Positions 8,251 to 16,733 are shown, counted from the stretch's first letter. The stretch: 64,000 nt of DNA from Synoicihabitans lomoniglobus (GCF_029023725.1 NZ_CP119075.1:2661501-2725500), one strand, 5' to 3'. The notes: generated from the sequence alone by a model not told the origin. Translations and numbers: made by a program.

Positions 8251-9050
8251 CCGGATACGGTGATCACCGTGTCGAAACGCTTCCACCCATACTTCGCCAC
8301 CCGCTCCGCATAAAGATGCAGATTGGCCGTGCGAAACCCGATTCGCGCACACCAACGACGCCATTGGCCTACATCTCTGCGTAGCCCTAGTTTGCCATCC
8401 ACCGCCGAGCGCTCCGTCTCCATTTCCTCCCGATTCTGCGTCAGCTGCCTCGGCCTCAGGCGAAACGCCGCCACTTCACCGCGCACGAACTTTCCTGCCA
8501 CCCCGGCCAGACACACCCGTGCAAGATAGTCCGAATCACCGCACAATCGAAGCTCGCCATCAAAGTCCCCCACCCGATCCCACGCGGCCCGCGTGATTAC
8601 CGTCCCGTGTTGGTAAACCGGCTCCAGCCTCTCCGCATACAGCGCCCGGTTACAAGCCGGCATCGTGCTGATTGGAATCCCTCCCAACCGCCGACCCTCC
8701 ACATCGATTAACCGGACCCTCCCATAAAACATCACCGCCTCGCCTTTCGCCGCCGCGACCCGTGTGCACAACCGCGCAAACCCAGATAGCAGCACGTCAT
8801 CGTCGTTGATATAGGTAAACGCATCCCAATCTCCTTCCGCCGCCAGACCGGCATTTATCGCCGCATACATACCCCGCCCCGCCTCCGCCACCACGGCCGT
8901 GAGAGGAAATCGCCCCGCCAATTCGTCCACTCGCTCTCCCCGCGTCACAAGCACATGTCGGCTCCCGGGTGCGCACCGCGCCACACTCGCTACCGTCTCG
9001 TCCAGCCAAAGGGAATCCCCCAACGTGGGTGTCACAACCAGCAGCTTCAC
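8241..9050 (-). CDS. Family 2 glycosyltransferase
   Basis: The 269-residue protein begins KLLVVTPTLGDSLWLDETVAS, followed by GRGMYAAINAGLAA and TYINDDDVLL, the acidic metal site of GT-A enzymes. Later blocks are QHGTVITRAAWDRVGDFDGEL and CGDSDYLARV, both normal for family 2 transferases. The start is a GTG at 9050 that overlaps the TGA of the upstream family 4 transferase (GTGA), so the two are translationally coupled. It is the last gene of the leftward chain that starts near 12.3 kb. Its own 3' end overlaps by 10 bases the end of the rightward FkbM gene. Sugar specificity is unknown. Confidence 0.85.
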   Translation of the reverse strand: MKLLVVTPTLGDSLWLDETVASVARCAPGSRHVLVTRGERVDELAGRFPLTAVVAEAGRGMYAAINAGLAAEGDWDAFTYINDDDVLLSGFARLCTRVAAAKGEAVMFYGRVRLIDVEGRRLGGIPISTMPACNRALYAERLEPVYQHGTVITRAAWDRVGDFDGELRLCGDSDYLARVCLAGVAGKFVRGEVAAFRLRPRQLTQNREEMETERSAVDGKLGLRRDVGQWRRWCARIGFRTANLHLYAERVAKYGWKRFDTVITVSGQR

Positions 9051-10291
9051 GCTCTCACCCCGCAATCCACATATAATGCCCGATACGCCGCCGTCACCAC
9101 TTCCCGCGAATAGCACCGTTCCACTTTTTCACGCGCCGCCCCGCCCATCGACAAACGCATCGGTTCATCATTCAAAAGTCGCGCCACCGCCTCCGCTAAG
9201 CCCGTCACATCTCCCGGTGCAACCAGCAACCCGTTCACTTCGTCATCGATCATATCGGGAATTCCTCCCACACGGCACGCGACGACCGGCGTCCCCGCCG
9301 CCATCGCTTCCATGACCGTGTTCGGCAGGTTGTCCTGCTTCGAGGGAGCCGTGAATACATCCGCGGCCGCATAAAGATCCGACATCGCCCGCTCCCCCTT
9401 GACGTAACCCAGCTCATGCACGGTTAGTCCATTCCGCTGAAGCCGCCGCCGGTTCGGCGTTCCGAAGATCACCACCTGCGGCACCCCTTCCTTGAAGGTC
9501 ATGCGAGCCAGGAGCCTCAACGCCTGTTGCAGATCCTCAGCTCCCTTGCGGTCCCCTGATTCGATCGCCATTGCTCCGGCCAGCACGAGTCGCCCTTCCT
9601 CTGGCAACCTCAGGCGACGTCGTGCCTGCAACTTATCGACTGATGAAAATTCCCTTACACCCACCGTGTTTGGAATCACCCGCACATCGGCGCCGGTCAG
9701 CACCGCGCTCTGCGACGCACACTGCGCGATCCACTGACTCGGGGCGACGTATCGGATCTTCGACAAATCACCCATCTTTCGTCGTCGTTCCACTCCTTTC
9801 CTCGAAGCGTCGCTTTCGGATTTCGTTTCCAAAATCGGGCAACTGCCGCAGCCCACCCGATACCTTTCGCAGTCCCCTGCATAGTGACACCCACCGGTAA
9901 AAGCCCACATGTCGTGCATGGTCCACACGATCGGCACGTCCAATTCCGCGAGGGTCTCTAACCGCAAAAACCCATGCGACACCCAGTGCACGTGCACCAC
10001 ATCAGGCCGCAGCGCACGAACCCGCTTCACCAATCCGTCCGCCAGACTCCCCACCGAAAATTCCTCCACCGCACGCGGTAACACCAGCAAACGCTCCGCC
10101 CTTCGCTGCGACTTTGTTGCGACCCGTTGTAGCCAACCGTTCGGTCCCATCACATCCGCCCGATTCGAGTCTTTTTGCCGCACCAGCATCAGCGACTCCT
10201 CGCCGGCATCCACCAACGCGCAATGCAGCCGGAATGCAGCTTTCGCCGCGCCCCCCAGCTCATCATAAGCACTGAGGTGCAATATCCTCAC
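9047..10291 (-). CDS. Family 4 glycosyltransferase
   Basis: This 414-residue GT-B enzyme starts RILHLSAYDELGGAAKAAFRLH, has PDVVHVHWVSHG (about 95-106), MHDMWAFTGGCHY, and the C-terminal donor domain with ADVFTAPSKQDNLPNTVMEAMAAGTPVVA (residues 310-340, two quotes of one block) and a glycine-rich GGIPDMI. This matches WcaC-like colanic-acid type transferases. The pair of Cys in GDCERYRVGCGSCP is common in that subgroup. The start is GTG at 10291, overlapping the TGA of a 56-codon frame upstream, and the stop overlaps the GTG of the next gene. So it sits inside a run of coupled genes. The linkage formed is unknown. Confidence 0.9.
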   Translation of the reverse strand: MRILHLSAYDELGGAAKAAFRLHCALVDAGEESLMLVRQKDSNRADVMGPNGWLQRVATKSQRRAERLLVLPRAVEEFSVGSLADGLVKRVRALRPDVVHVHWVSHGFLRLETLAELDVPIVWTMHDMWAFTGGCHYAGDCERYRVGCGSCPILETKSESDASRKGVERRRKMGDLSKIRYVAPSQWIAQCASQSAVLTGADVRVIPNTVGVREFSSVDKLQARRRLRLPEEGRLVLAGAMAIESGDRKGAEDLQQALRLLARMTFKEGVPQVVIFGTPNRRRLQRNGLTVHELGYVKGERAMSDLYAAADVFTAPSKQDNLPNTVMEAMAAGTPVVACRVGGIPDMIDDEVNGLLVAPGDVTGLAEAVARLLNDEPMRLSMGGAAREKVERCYSREVVTAAYRALYVDCGVRA

Positions 10292-10458
10292 GGCTTCAAC
10301 CTTCTCCTCGAAACCATTCTCGTAAGCTGGTCAGGCAATTGCTTCCGGCTCCTCGTATACACGGTCGCATTTGCCCCATTCGTCGAAAGTGGTGTGATAT
10401 TCAGGTAGTTCCAGTCAGATTGAATAACTGCATCGCAGCCTACTCTGTTCCGCTTCAT
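10288..10458 (-). CDS. Short coupled open frame, 56 residues, unknown
   Basis: This frame starts with an ATG that overlaps the TGA of the FkbM gene before it (ATGA) and stops with a TGA that overlaps the GTG of the family 4 transferase after it (GTGA). It fills the only gap in an otherwise continuous coupled chain. The peptide begins MKRNRVGCDAVIQSDWNYL and ends in a very basic tail (TRMVSRRRLKP). I recognise no domain, no signal peptide and no membrane segment. The DNA here is visibly richer in A and T than the neighbours. It could be a real small protein, the end of a deleted gene, or a bridge that keeps ribosomes moving to the next cistron. Confidence 0.45.
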   Translation of the reverse strand: MKRNRVGCDAVIQSDWNYLNITPLSTNGANATVYTRSRKQLPDQLTRMVSRRRLKP

Positions 10459-11282
10459 CGGCGCACAGCGTAAAGATTCAAATACTGCGAAAACCTCCCG
10501 CACACTGGCTCCCGCATAAATGGCTGGCGGGGTCCTTGGGCGACCTTCACATGACAGTCGAACCCTGCCTCCTCCAGTAGCGCGATCGCCCGCCCCAATC
10601 CGCCTTCCCCCGCACGGTAATGCCATTCGACGAAAAGATTCCGGATGCGATCTAAAAACGGGCCGATGTCGCGCAACACGCCTCCCTCCGCTCCCTCTAC
10701 ATCCACCTTCAACAAATCCACTCGCTCCGGCAGCCACTGGGAAAGTCGTTCCGTTTTCACCGTAACTCCATCGCCTTCCCCGTCGGTCAATCGTCCTCCG
10801 TCCGCCCCGTCGGCCACGAAGCACTGTTCCCCTTCGGTCTCCGCCAGCGCCCGTTCTTCCAGACGCCCGCGAACCCCCCACGCCTCCAGATTACGTCGGC
10901 ACAACGCCGCCACCGCCGGATCAGGTTCGAACCCCAAATAGTCGAATTCGCCCATCCTGGTCTTCCAAAACAACGCCGCCAGTCCGATGTTCGCCCCCGC
11001 ATCCACCAACACGGGCTTTTCCCCCTCACGAACCGCCACTTCGTAAATACGATTTACAAAAATCTCGTCCCACGCGCTCAGAAAACTGGGCCCGTCGCAT
11101 AACTCGATCGTGTATTGGCCAAAAGATACTGTGGCGGCATTGTGCCTCGGTAAGCCCCCCAGCCGACGCGCAAATCGATGCAGAGCCCGATACTCCGCAC
11201 TGCGCCAATATTCACGCAAATGCCAAGCGGGTCGTCTCAGCAAACCGTTCCAGAATCCCAGTGGATGATAGATGCTGCTCAT
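10455..11282 (-). CDS. FkbM family methyltransferase
   Basis: The 275-residue protein has the FkbM set: PVLVDAGANIGLAALFW (about 90-106), YLGFEPDPAVAALCRRN, and VDLLKVDVEGAEGGVL (about 185-200), whose KVDVEGAE block is the family hallmark. These enzymes methylate sugar hydroxyls with S-adenosylmethionine. The ATG at 11282 overlaps the TGA of the GNT-I-like transferase before it (ATGA), and the stop overlaps the ATG of the 56-codon frame. The first 80 residues are a family-typical leader (EYWRSAEYRALHRFARRL). It likely acts on the glycan built by the transferases in the same chain. Confidence 0.88.
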   Translation of the reverse strand: MSSIYHPLGFWNGLLRRPAWHLREYWRSAEYRALHRFARRLGGLPRHNAATVSFGQYTIELCDGPSFLSAWDEIFVNRIYEVAVREGEKPVLVDAGANIGLAALFWKTRMGEFDYLGFEPDPAVAALCRRNLEAWGVRGRLEERALAETEGEQCFVADGADGGRLTDGEGDGVTVKTERLSQWLPERVDLLKVDVEGAEGGVLRDIGPFLDRIRNLFVEWHYRAGEGGLGRAIALLEEAGFDCHVKVAQGPRQPFMREPVCGRFSQYLNLYAVRR

Positions 11283-12181
11283 GTGCGAATAATACGTCGC
11301 GCAAACGCAATCAGCCTAAGTAAAAAAGGGGAAGGCTCGAACACCAGTCGTCCAATTAACGCATCGACCTCTACATTCCCTGCCACCTCCTCCGGATGAA
11401 TCAGCGGAAACACGGTGTCCCGGGTCGGCAGGTTTCCCCACCGGCCCGTGACCGTGTGAGTGGCGTCGCCACCGAACCCCAGATTGGCGACCAGGTTCAC
11501 CGCCGAGTTCGCCGACCACATTCCCCGCGACCAGATCACGGATGTCCACCGGTAAGCCCACGAATCTTGCTCTCCGTTTTGAGTCGCATCGAAACAGTCT
11601 GCCCACAATCGGCGCTCGGCCGACCGAGCCGGAGCAATTTTCCACGATGCCTCCCTTTTCCCCTCCCAAGCCTGCATGCCATGGTCGTAATGCCGCCACG
11701 CCCGCCGCCACGTTGCCCAACCCCAGCAATGTGGATACCGCGAAAAAAAGTAACTTTCCCCGAAGCCCTCGCCTTCCGGTAAAAAACTGCACCCGGCAAT
11801 CTGCGCGACCCGCTCGTCATCGCGATATCGCTCCAATAGCTCCTCGCAAAACGAAAAAAATGTCGGCACGGGCAGGCAATCGTCTTCCAGAATAATCGCT
11901 TCCTCAACCTGTTCAAAAACCCAATTCAAACCCGACGAGACCCGCCGCGCGCAGCCCAGGTTTTTATCCGCATAATTGGTTTCCACCTCACAAGGCCAGT
12001 TTACCCCTGCCTCCACCAGCGCCCTTACCTCCGCGCACTTCTCAGCTTCCCCGTCACGACCGATCCGCGGTCCATCGGCGATTACCAGCAACACTGGCGG
12101 TCTCGCCTCGCGGATCGCCGCCAGCGTCCGCCGTGTCACTTCGGGCCGGTTGAAAATAATCAAGGCGACGGCAGTTTTCAT
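11279..12181 (-). CDS. Glycosyltransferase, GNT-I/HlpA-like GT-A type
   Basis: The 300-residue protein begins TAVALIIFNRPEVTRRTLAAI, then VLLVIADGPR, and NLGCARRVSSGLNWVFEQVE followed by AIILEDDCLPVPTFF. The EDDCLP block with the preceding N-G region is typical of bacterial proteins related to eukaryotic N-acetylglucosaminyltransferase I, often listed as hemolytic protein HlpA-like or nucleotide-diphospho-sugar transferases. The YPHCWGWATWRRAWRHYD block is also shared by that group. The ATG at 12181 overlaps a TGA that ends a short upstream open frame, so a gene once stood or still stands before it. Function in a surface glycan is inferred from neighbours. Confidence 0.82.
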   Translation of the reverse strand: MKTAVALIIFNRPEVTRRTLAAIREARPPVLLVIADGPRIGRDGEAEKCAEVRALVEAGVNWPCEVETNYADKNLGCARRVSSGLNWVFEQVEEAIILEDDCLPVPTFFSFCEELLERYRDDERVAQIAGCSFLPEGEGFGESYFFSRYPHCWGWATWRRAWRHYDHGMQAWEGKREASWKIAPARSAERRLWADCFDATQNGEQDSWAYRWTSVIWSRGMWSANSAVNLVANLGFGGDATHTVTGRWGNLPTRDTVFPLIHPEEVAGNVEVDALIGRLVFEPSPFLLRLIAFARRIIRT

Positions 12182-12306
12182 TTCACCACCAGCGGGTAAA
12201 CGGGATCGTGCACCGCGTCCAGCAGCGCCCGGCGGAGGATCTGATCACACGATTTTTCGACAACCATTCGATCCAGCCACCTCACAGTTGGCACACCAGA
12301 CCGCAA
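12178..12306 (-). pseudogene. Probable 3' remnant of a gene coupled to the GNT-I-like transferase
   Basis: Reading leftward, an open frame ends in TGA at 12178-12180 that overlaps the ATG at 12181 (ATGA), the same coupling used by every other junction in this chain. Its last part reads RMVVEKSCDQILRRALL and ends DAVHDPVYPLVVK, which looks like ordinary protein. The frame is closed by a TAG at 12310-12312 and could start only at TTG 12306, GTG 12294 or ATG 12267, giving 29-42 residues. Before the TAG the same frame runs open again for about 30 codons. I read this as the surviving end of a longer gene that has picked up a stop, but a real small gene is possible. Confidence 0.4.
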
Positions 12307-12579
12307 GTGCTAAGCGCCCTTCGAATCACTCAGCCCAAGGTTCCAAACAAATTCGCATAGTTGGTTTCGCGTGCGACGTTTGATTTCAATCAGGTTCGTC
12401 TCAATTTACCCCACATGCTGCGCTGCCATATCCCCATACCCCGCCTCCTTTCCTCTAGTCACGCGGCCCAGCAGCGCTGCCGCTCGGGAGACCCCATCAC
12501 GCAGGCAAATGAAGCTGACCGCCAGCGCAAGTGGCTGACTCAACCCGACAATCCCGACAACTGCCGAAACGCTGCGAAT
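12307..12579. other. Gene-poor stretch between glycan region and next genes
   Basis: About 270 bases without a convincing gene. On the leftward strand, an open run of 30 codons (about 12310-12405) ends in the TAG mentioned for the remnant next to it. On the rightward strand, bases about 12500-12580 encode a peptide fragment reading QANEADRQRKWLTQPDNPDN, which from memory resembles the repeated part of small Cys/Trp-rich proteins seen next to mobile DNA, but with no intact start. I see no repeat or hairpin of note. The area looks like decayed coding DNA at the boundary of the glycan region. Confidence 0.4.
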
Positions 12580-12768
12580 CTAGCGGTCGCCGCCACCGGT
12601 CTTTTCCGGCCGTGCGGAGGTTTCCTGCGGCTCCGCGCGGTTGACCAGATTCTCCCGCACGCGCTTTAGCTTTTCCGCTTGGCGCTTGGCCTCATCGGGC
12701 GGCAGCACCGGACGAAAAGTATCCGACGTGGTTGGCTTCGAATCAGAGTTTGGGTTGTTGTTTGCCAT
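12580..12768 (-). CDS. Small hydrophilic protein, unknown
   Basis: A 62-residue frame starting MANNNPNSDSKPTTSDTF and continuing with PVLPPDEAKRQAEKLKRVREN and a Gly-rich end (KTGGGDR). It is charged, has no membrane segment, and its middle (about 25-45) would form a basic amphipathic helix. I recognise no family, although similar short proteins with an Asn/Ser-rich head and a Lys/Arg/Glu helix occur in this lineage. No strong Shine-Dalgarno sequence precedes the ATG. It lies 79 bases downstream of the next leftward gene and may share its transcript. Coding status is plausible from composition alone. Confidence 0.5.
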   Translation of the reverse strand: MANNNPNSDSKPTTSDTFRPVLPPDEAKRQAEKLKRVRENLVNRAEPQETSARPEKTGGGDR

Positions 12769-12847
12769 ACCGGTATCGTAGCCCGTCGCCCCAAATAGTT
12801 CCCGGATTCGCCAAAAACCGGCCGCCCCTCCCGGCGTTCCCCTTCCC

Positions 12848-13501
12848 TCAAGCGGCCAGGGCGTGACCGTGACTCGCCGGAGCGAGCGGGCGCGCCGACG
12901 CTTCGTGGTGCTGCCACAACACATCGCGGACACGGCGAAGATCGCGCACCGGCAGATCGGGATCAAGTTGATCGAGATGGTCAATACACGCCCGGGTCGG
13001 AGGCAACCCGAGCCAGCCCAACACCTCAAAAATCGTGCTGCGCTCGCGCACCGCATTGAGTTCGCCCCACTCCGGCAGGACGCTGCGCAAATCGGAGTGG
13101 GCCGCCGCGACCAAGGCCAGCACCGGATGCTCCAGAATGTCCTCGGTCAGTGCCGGACAGTAGGCCAATGCGGCCAGGGCGTGCAGACGGTGGAACGAAA
13201 AACGCTGAATCAGCTGCGACCACTCCACCGGGCAAAACTCCAAGTAAGCCTGCCAGTGACGCTTCGTCAGCGAAACTGCCCCCGTGCAGAACGAATCGCT
13301 GCGCACGTCCGGCGTATAGGGACGCCACAACCCGGGGGACAATTCCTTCTCGAAAGCGACTTCCGGCCAGAGCGTAACCCGGTGGCCTTGACCGTTGTGG
13401 TGCCAGAGCAATTCCGGCGAAAGATTCGTCGCCCGGCTCGAAGCCTTGGAGGTGCGGGAGGAGCGGGACGGACGACGACGGGAGCGAGGGGAGAAGTTCA
13501 T
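12848..13501 (-). CDS. Conserved-looking protein of unknown function
   Basis: The 217-residue product has a basic, Ser/Arg-rich first 35 residues (NFSPRSRRRPSRSSRTSKA) and then a globular part with many Trp, His and Leu residues, such as LLWHHNGQGHRVTLWPEVAFEKEL and FEVLGWLGLPPTRACIDHLDQLD (23 residues, key points W and the LGLP turn). I cannot name a family. Composition and codon use fit a real gene and the opposite strand reads as a shadow. I took ATG 13501 because the first eight codons before it add nothing typical. It is divergent from the WYL regulator with a 69-base gap, so that regulator may control it. Confidence 0.6.
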   Translation of the reverse strand: MNFSPRSRRRPSRSSRTSKASSRATNLSPELLWHHNGQGHRVTLWPEVAFEKELSPGLWRPYTPDVRSDSFCTGAVSLTKRHWQAYLEFCPVEWSQLIQRFSFHRLHALAALAYCPALTEDILEHPVLALVAAAHSDLRSVLPEWGELNAVRERSTIFEVLGWLGLPPTRACIDHLDQLDPDLPVRDLRRVRDVLWQHHEASARPLAPASHGHALAA

Positions 13502-13570
13502 GTCGCCGAGAATACCACCCAGCATGAGACATAGATTGTCCCATACCTAAAATTCTGAAATTAATTATCC

Positions 13571-14560
13571 ATGCCTGACGCCCCCCCCGGTTTCCGCTCC
13601 CGCTTCTCGGTCGAACGCATGATGCTCATCCACGAGCGCCTGCGCGACGGCGCACCGCTCAATTGCACGCGTTTTGCCGCTGAACTGGACGTTTCGCGCA
13701 AGACCATCCAGCGCGACATCGACCACATGCGGGACCGCCTGGGCCTGCCGCTCGACTACGACCGGACCACCCACTCCTACGTCTATACGTCTCCCGTCGA
13801 AGCCTTTCCCACCGTGCAGATGAGTGAAGGCGATGCCGTCGCGCTCTTCGTCGCCGAACGCGCCCTCGAACCTCTCCGCGGCACGCCGCTCTACGACCGG
13901 CTCAAGTCCACGTTTGATCGTCTTACTTCCGGTCTCAAAGGCACCGTCGAATTCACGCCGGCCGACCACGACGCCGTCTCCTTCGGTCAATTTGGCGAAG
14001 GCCGCACCAACAGCGCCGCGTTTGATACGCTGCAAAAGGCTCACGACCAGCAACGCGAGGCGACGTTTGCCTACAAAAAACCCAACAGCGCCGAGGCCGA
14101 AACCCGCCGCGTGCGTCCCTATCACCTCACTCACCGCGAAAACCTCTGGTATCTCGTCGGCCACGATGTCGATCGCGATGCCATCCGCACTTTTGCCCTG
14201 CCCCGCATGAGCACCGTGAAACTCACGCGCAAACGGTTCGAACTGCCCACGGATTTCACCCCCGACACCTACTTTGCCTCCGCGCTCGGAGTCGTGAGCG
14301 GCCAGGGGGACTATGACATCCACATTCGTTTCACGGCCGCCGTCGCCGAGCGCATCGCCGAACGCGACTGGCACGAATCCCAACGGCTCACGCCTCGCCC
14401 CGACGGTTCGGTCGACCTCCACCTGCGCTTGGGCTCTCTCATCGAAATCGAACGCTGGGTGCTCGGCTGGGGCGCCCAGGCCGAAGTCCTCGCGCCGCCC
14501 GAACTGCGCACCCAACTCACCGCCACCACCATCGCCATGGCCCACCGTTACGCGCCCTGA
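13571..14560 (+). CDS. WYL-domain transcriptional regulator (YafY-like)
   Basis: The 329-residue protein has an N-terminal DeoR/HTH_11-type helix-turn-helix (residues 15-60, with FAAELDVSRKTIQRDIDHMRD) and a C-terminal WYL domain: ETRRVRPYHLTHRENLWYLVGHD (about 178-200, containing the W-Y-L triad as LWYLVG), followed by the WCX-type segment IEIERWVLGWGAQAEVLAPP. Regulators of this type sense a ligand or nucleic acid through the WYL pocket and often act near DNA-damage or defence genes. The gene is divergent from the unknown gene at 12848-13501 and precedes a secreted fucosidase gene by 81 bases, so both are candidate targets. Confidence 0.9.
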   Translation: MPDAPPGFRSRFSVERMMLIHERLRDGAPLNCTRFAAELDVSRKTIQRDIDHMRDRLGLPLDYDRTTHSYVYTSPVEAFPTVQMSEGDAVALFVAERALEPLRGTPLYDRLKSTFDRLTSGLKGTVEFTPADHDAVSFGQFGEGRTNSAAFDTLQKAHDQQREATFAYKKPNSAEAETRRVRPYHLTHRENLWYLVGHDVDRDAIRTFALPRMSTVKLTRKRFELPTDFTPDTYFASALGVVSGQGDYDIHIRFTAAVAERIAERDWHESQRLTPRPDGSVDLHLRLGSLIEIERWVLGWGAQAEVLAPPELRTQLTATTIAMAHRYAP

Positions 14561-14641
14561 TCGCTCATGCTCCGACCCGCGGCTTGCGAGCCTCCGCCGT
14601 TGCTCCCAATATGCCTCCTTCTGCTTACCCCCCACTGCCCC

Positions 14642-16114
14642 ATGCCCCTCGCACGCCGTCTGTTACTCCTCGCCGCCATGACCCTCGCGCTGACCATCCC
14701 AGCCTCCGCCGCCCCGGATGAGGATCCGTGGTCGGCCATCGATGCACGCCCCAATCCCGCGTGGTGGGGCGAGGCCAAGTTTGGCCTGTTCATCCATTGG
14801 GGGCCCTACGCCGTGCCCGCCTTTTCGGCCCAAAACGAATACGCCGAATGGTATTGGAAAGCGCTCATGGACGAGTCCGTCGGCCACCATGCCATCGTAA
14901 AATCCTTTCACGCCGCCAACTATGGCGCCGACTTCGACTACCAGGATTTCGCCCCGGATTTCACCGCCCAGCTCTTCAACCCGCAGGACTGGGCCGACCT
15001 GTTCGTGCGATCCGGCGCTCGTTACGTCGTGCTGACCTCCAAACACCACGACGGCTTCGCCCTCTGGCCCAGTGCCGACGCCTCGCGCACCTGGAATCGT
15101 CCTTGGAACGCGGTCGAAATCGGGCCGCAACGCGATGTGCTCGGCGATCTCGCCGCCGCCACGCGCGACGCCGGCCTGAAATTCGGGATCTATTTCTCCC
15201 TCTACGAGTGGTTCAACCCACTCTACCAAGCCGATCCGGACCGCTTCGTCTCCGAGCACATGATCCCCCAGTTCAAAGACGTCGTGAATCGCTATCACCC
15301 GTCAGTAATCTTCGCCGATGGTGAGTGGGAACACCCGGCCGCGCTCTGGCACTCGACCGAAATGCTCGATTGGCTTTTTCACCACTCGCCCTCCGCCGCC
15401 GATGTCGTGGTCAACGACCGCTGGGGCAAGGAAACCCGTCACGCGCATGGCGGGTATTTCACCACTGAATACGGATCCGGCATGGCCGATGCCACCCACC
15501 CGTGGGAGGAAAACCGCGGCATGGGTCACTCCTACGGTTACAGTCGCACCGAAAACCTGGCCGACTACACGACAGGTCGGGAGTTCGTTCTCATGCTCGC
15601 CGACATCGTCAGTCGCGGCGGCAACTTCCTGCTAAACATCGGTCCCACCGCCGATGGTCGCATTCCCGTCATCATGCAGCAACGTCTCACCGAAATCGGC
15701 GACTGGTTGTCCATCAATGGCGAGGCCATCTACGGCACCACCCCATGGAAACGATCCACCCAATGGAGTGCCGGGATTATTCGCGATTCGGAGCGCGGCC
15801 AATACAAGTCCGGCTACGACATCCTTAAACTCACTGTCGCACCCGACCCCGGTCAGGCCGTGAAGGAAGTTCTGTTCACGCGCAAGGGCACTGACCTCTT
15901 CGCGATTTGTCCGGTGCTGCCTGCCGCGACCTTACGTCTGCGCGATGTGGCCGCCCCCGCCACCACCGTCGTAACCCTGCTCGGCAACGGCACGGCACTG
16001 AGTTGGCAAACCGATGGCGACGACCTTTTGATCGACATGCCCGCCATCGACGTCTCTCGCGACGGCGGCCGAGCCGCCTACGTGTTCAAACTCGCCGGCG
16101 CACTTACCCCCTAA
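14642..16114 (+). CDS. Secreted alpha-L-fucosidase, family GH29
   Basis: The 490-residue enzyme removes alpha-L-fucose from glycans. A signal peptide covers residues 1-24 (LARRLLLLAAMTLALTIPASA, cleavage likely after ASA), so it acts in the periplasm or outside. GH29 blocks are KFGLFIHWGPYAVPAF (47-61), YVVLTSKHHDGFALWPS (128-144) and SVIFADGEWE (221-230), where Asp226 is the expected nucleophile. GGNFLLNIGPTADG lies near 340 and a small beta domain closes the protein. ATG 14642 was chosen because it starts the signal peptide; the longer frame upstream has no such feature. With a fucosyltransferase gene at 58 kb in the same window, the cell may both make and trim fucosylated glycans, or degrade algal fucan. 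Confidence 0.93.
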   Translation: MPLARRLLLLAAMTLALTIPASAAPDEDPWSAIDARPNPAWWGEAKFGLFIHWGPYAVPAFSAQNEYAEWYWKALMDESVGHHAIVKSFHAANYGADFDYQDFAPDFTAQLFNPQDWADLFVRSGARYVVLTSKHHDGFALWPSADASRTWNRPWNAVEIGPQRDVLGDLAAATRDAGLKFGIYFSLYEWFNPLYQADPDRFVSEHMIPQFKDVVNRYHPSVIFADGEWEHPAALWHSTEMLDWLFHHSPSAADVVVNDRWGKETRHAHGGYFTTEYGSGMADATHPWEENRGMGHSYGYSRTENLADYTTGREFVLMLADIVSRGGNFLLNIGPTADGRIPVIMQQRLTEIGDWLSINGEAIYGTTPWKRSTQWSAGIIRDSERGQYKSGYDILKLTVAPDPGQAVKEVLFTRKGTDLFAICPVLPAATLRLRDVAAPATTVVTLLGNGTALSWQTDGDDLLIDMPAIDVSRDGGRAAYVFKLAGALTP

Positions 16115-16116
16115 AA

Positions 16117-16142
16117 AACCCGCGCCGGTTCGGGCGCGGGTT
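16117..16142 (-). terminator. Rho-independent terminator for the nucleoside diphosphate kinase gene
   Basis: A perfect 10-bp stem (AACCCGCGCC with GGCGCGGGTT) and 6-base loop stands 3 bases after the fucosidase stop. Read leftward it is followed by a run of six T, the form needed to end the kinase transcript. Read rightward it is followed by an A-rich stretch, so it may slow the fucosidase transcript as well but lacks the T run in that direction. Confidence 0.8.
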
Positions 16143-16175
16143 CGAAAACTAAAAAAACGGGTCGGAACGATCTGC

Positions 16176-16592
16176 TTAGCCCAACACCTCGGCCGGATCG
16201 AAGAAACGATCGGTCTCGATTTGCGCATTCTCGTCGCTGTCGGACGCGTGGCAGACGTTGATCATCATGTTCTCGCCGAGGTCACCACGAATCGTGCCGG
16301 CCGGAGCCTTGGTGGAGTCGGTCGGACCGAGCAGGTCGCGAACCTTGGCCACCACGCCCTCGCCCTTGAGCACGGCCACGATCACCGGACGCGAGCCCAT
16401 GAATTCGGCGATCTCCGGAAAGAACGGCTTGTCGGCCACGTGCGCATAATGCTCACGAAGTTTCTCGGGCGTGAGCTGGATCATCTTCGCCGCAGCGATA
16501 GAGAAACCCGCAGATTCGAAGCGCGCGAGCACCTGTCCCACGAGGCCCTTGGCCATACAGTCCGGCTTAAAGATAACGAATGTCTTGTCCAT
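16176..16592 (-). CDS. ndk: Nucleoside diphosphate kinase
   Basis: The 138-residue enzyme passes the gamma phosphate of ATP to other nucleoside diphosphates through a phosphohistidine. The start MDKTFVIFKPD and the active-site block NVCHASDSDENAQIE (112-126, His115) are typical, and length matches the family. One change is KPDC where most enzymes have KPDG or KPDA. I prefer ATG 16592, which gives the normal N-terminus; an ATG four codons earlier is possible. A strong terminator follows the gene. It stands alone between the convergent fucosidase gene and a 141-base gap, with no obvious operon partner. Confidence 0.95.
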   Translation of the reverse strand: MDKTFVIFKPDCMAKGLVGQVLARFESAGFSIAAAKMIQLTPEKLREHYAHVADKPFFPEIAEFMGSRPVIVAVLKGEGVVAKVRDLLGPTDSTKAPAGTIRGDLGENMMINVCHASDSDENAQIETDRFFDPAEVLG

Positions 16593-16733
16593 AAAGGGGC
16601 GCACTCAACCGCTTCCGGCGGCGTATGAAAAGCCTCATTTTCCCTCCAATTTCACCTCATCATGGCCGGAAATCAAAAATATGTGGGCAACATCTGCCCT
16701 CGCCTTCCTCCCGCACGCTGCCAATCGCGATGA

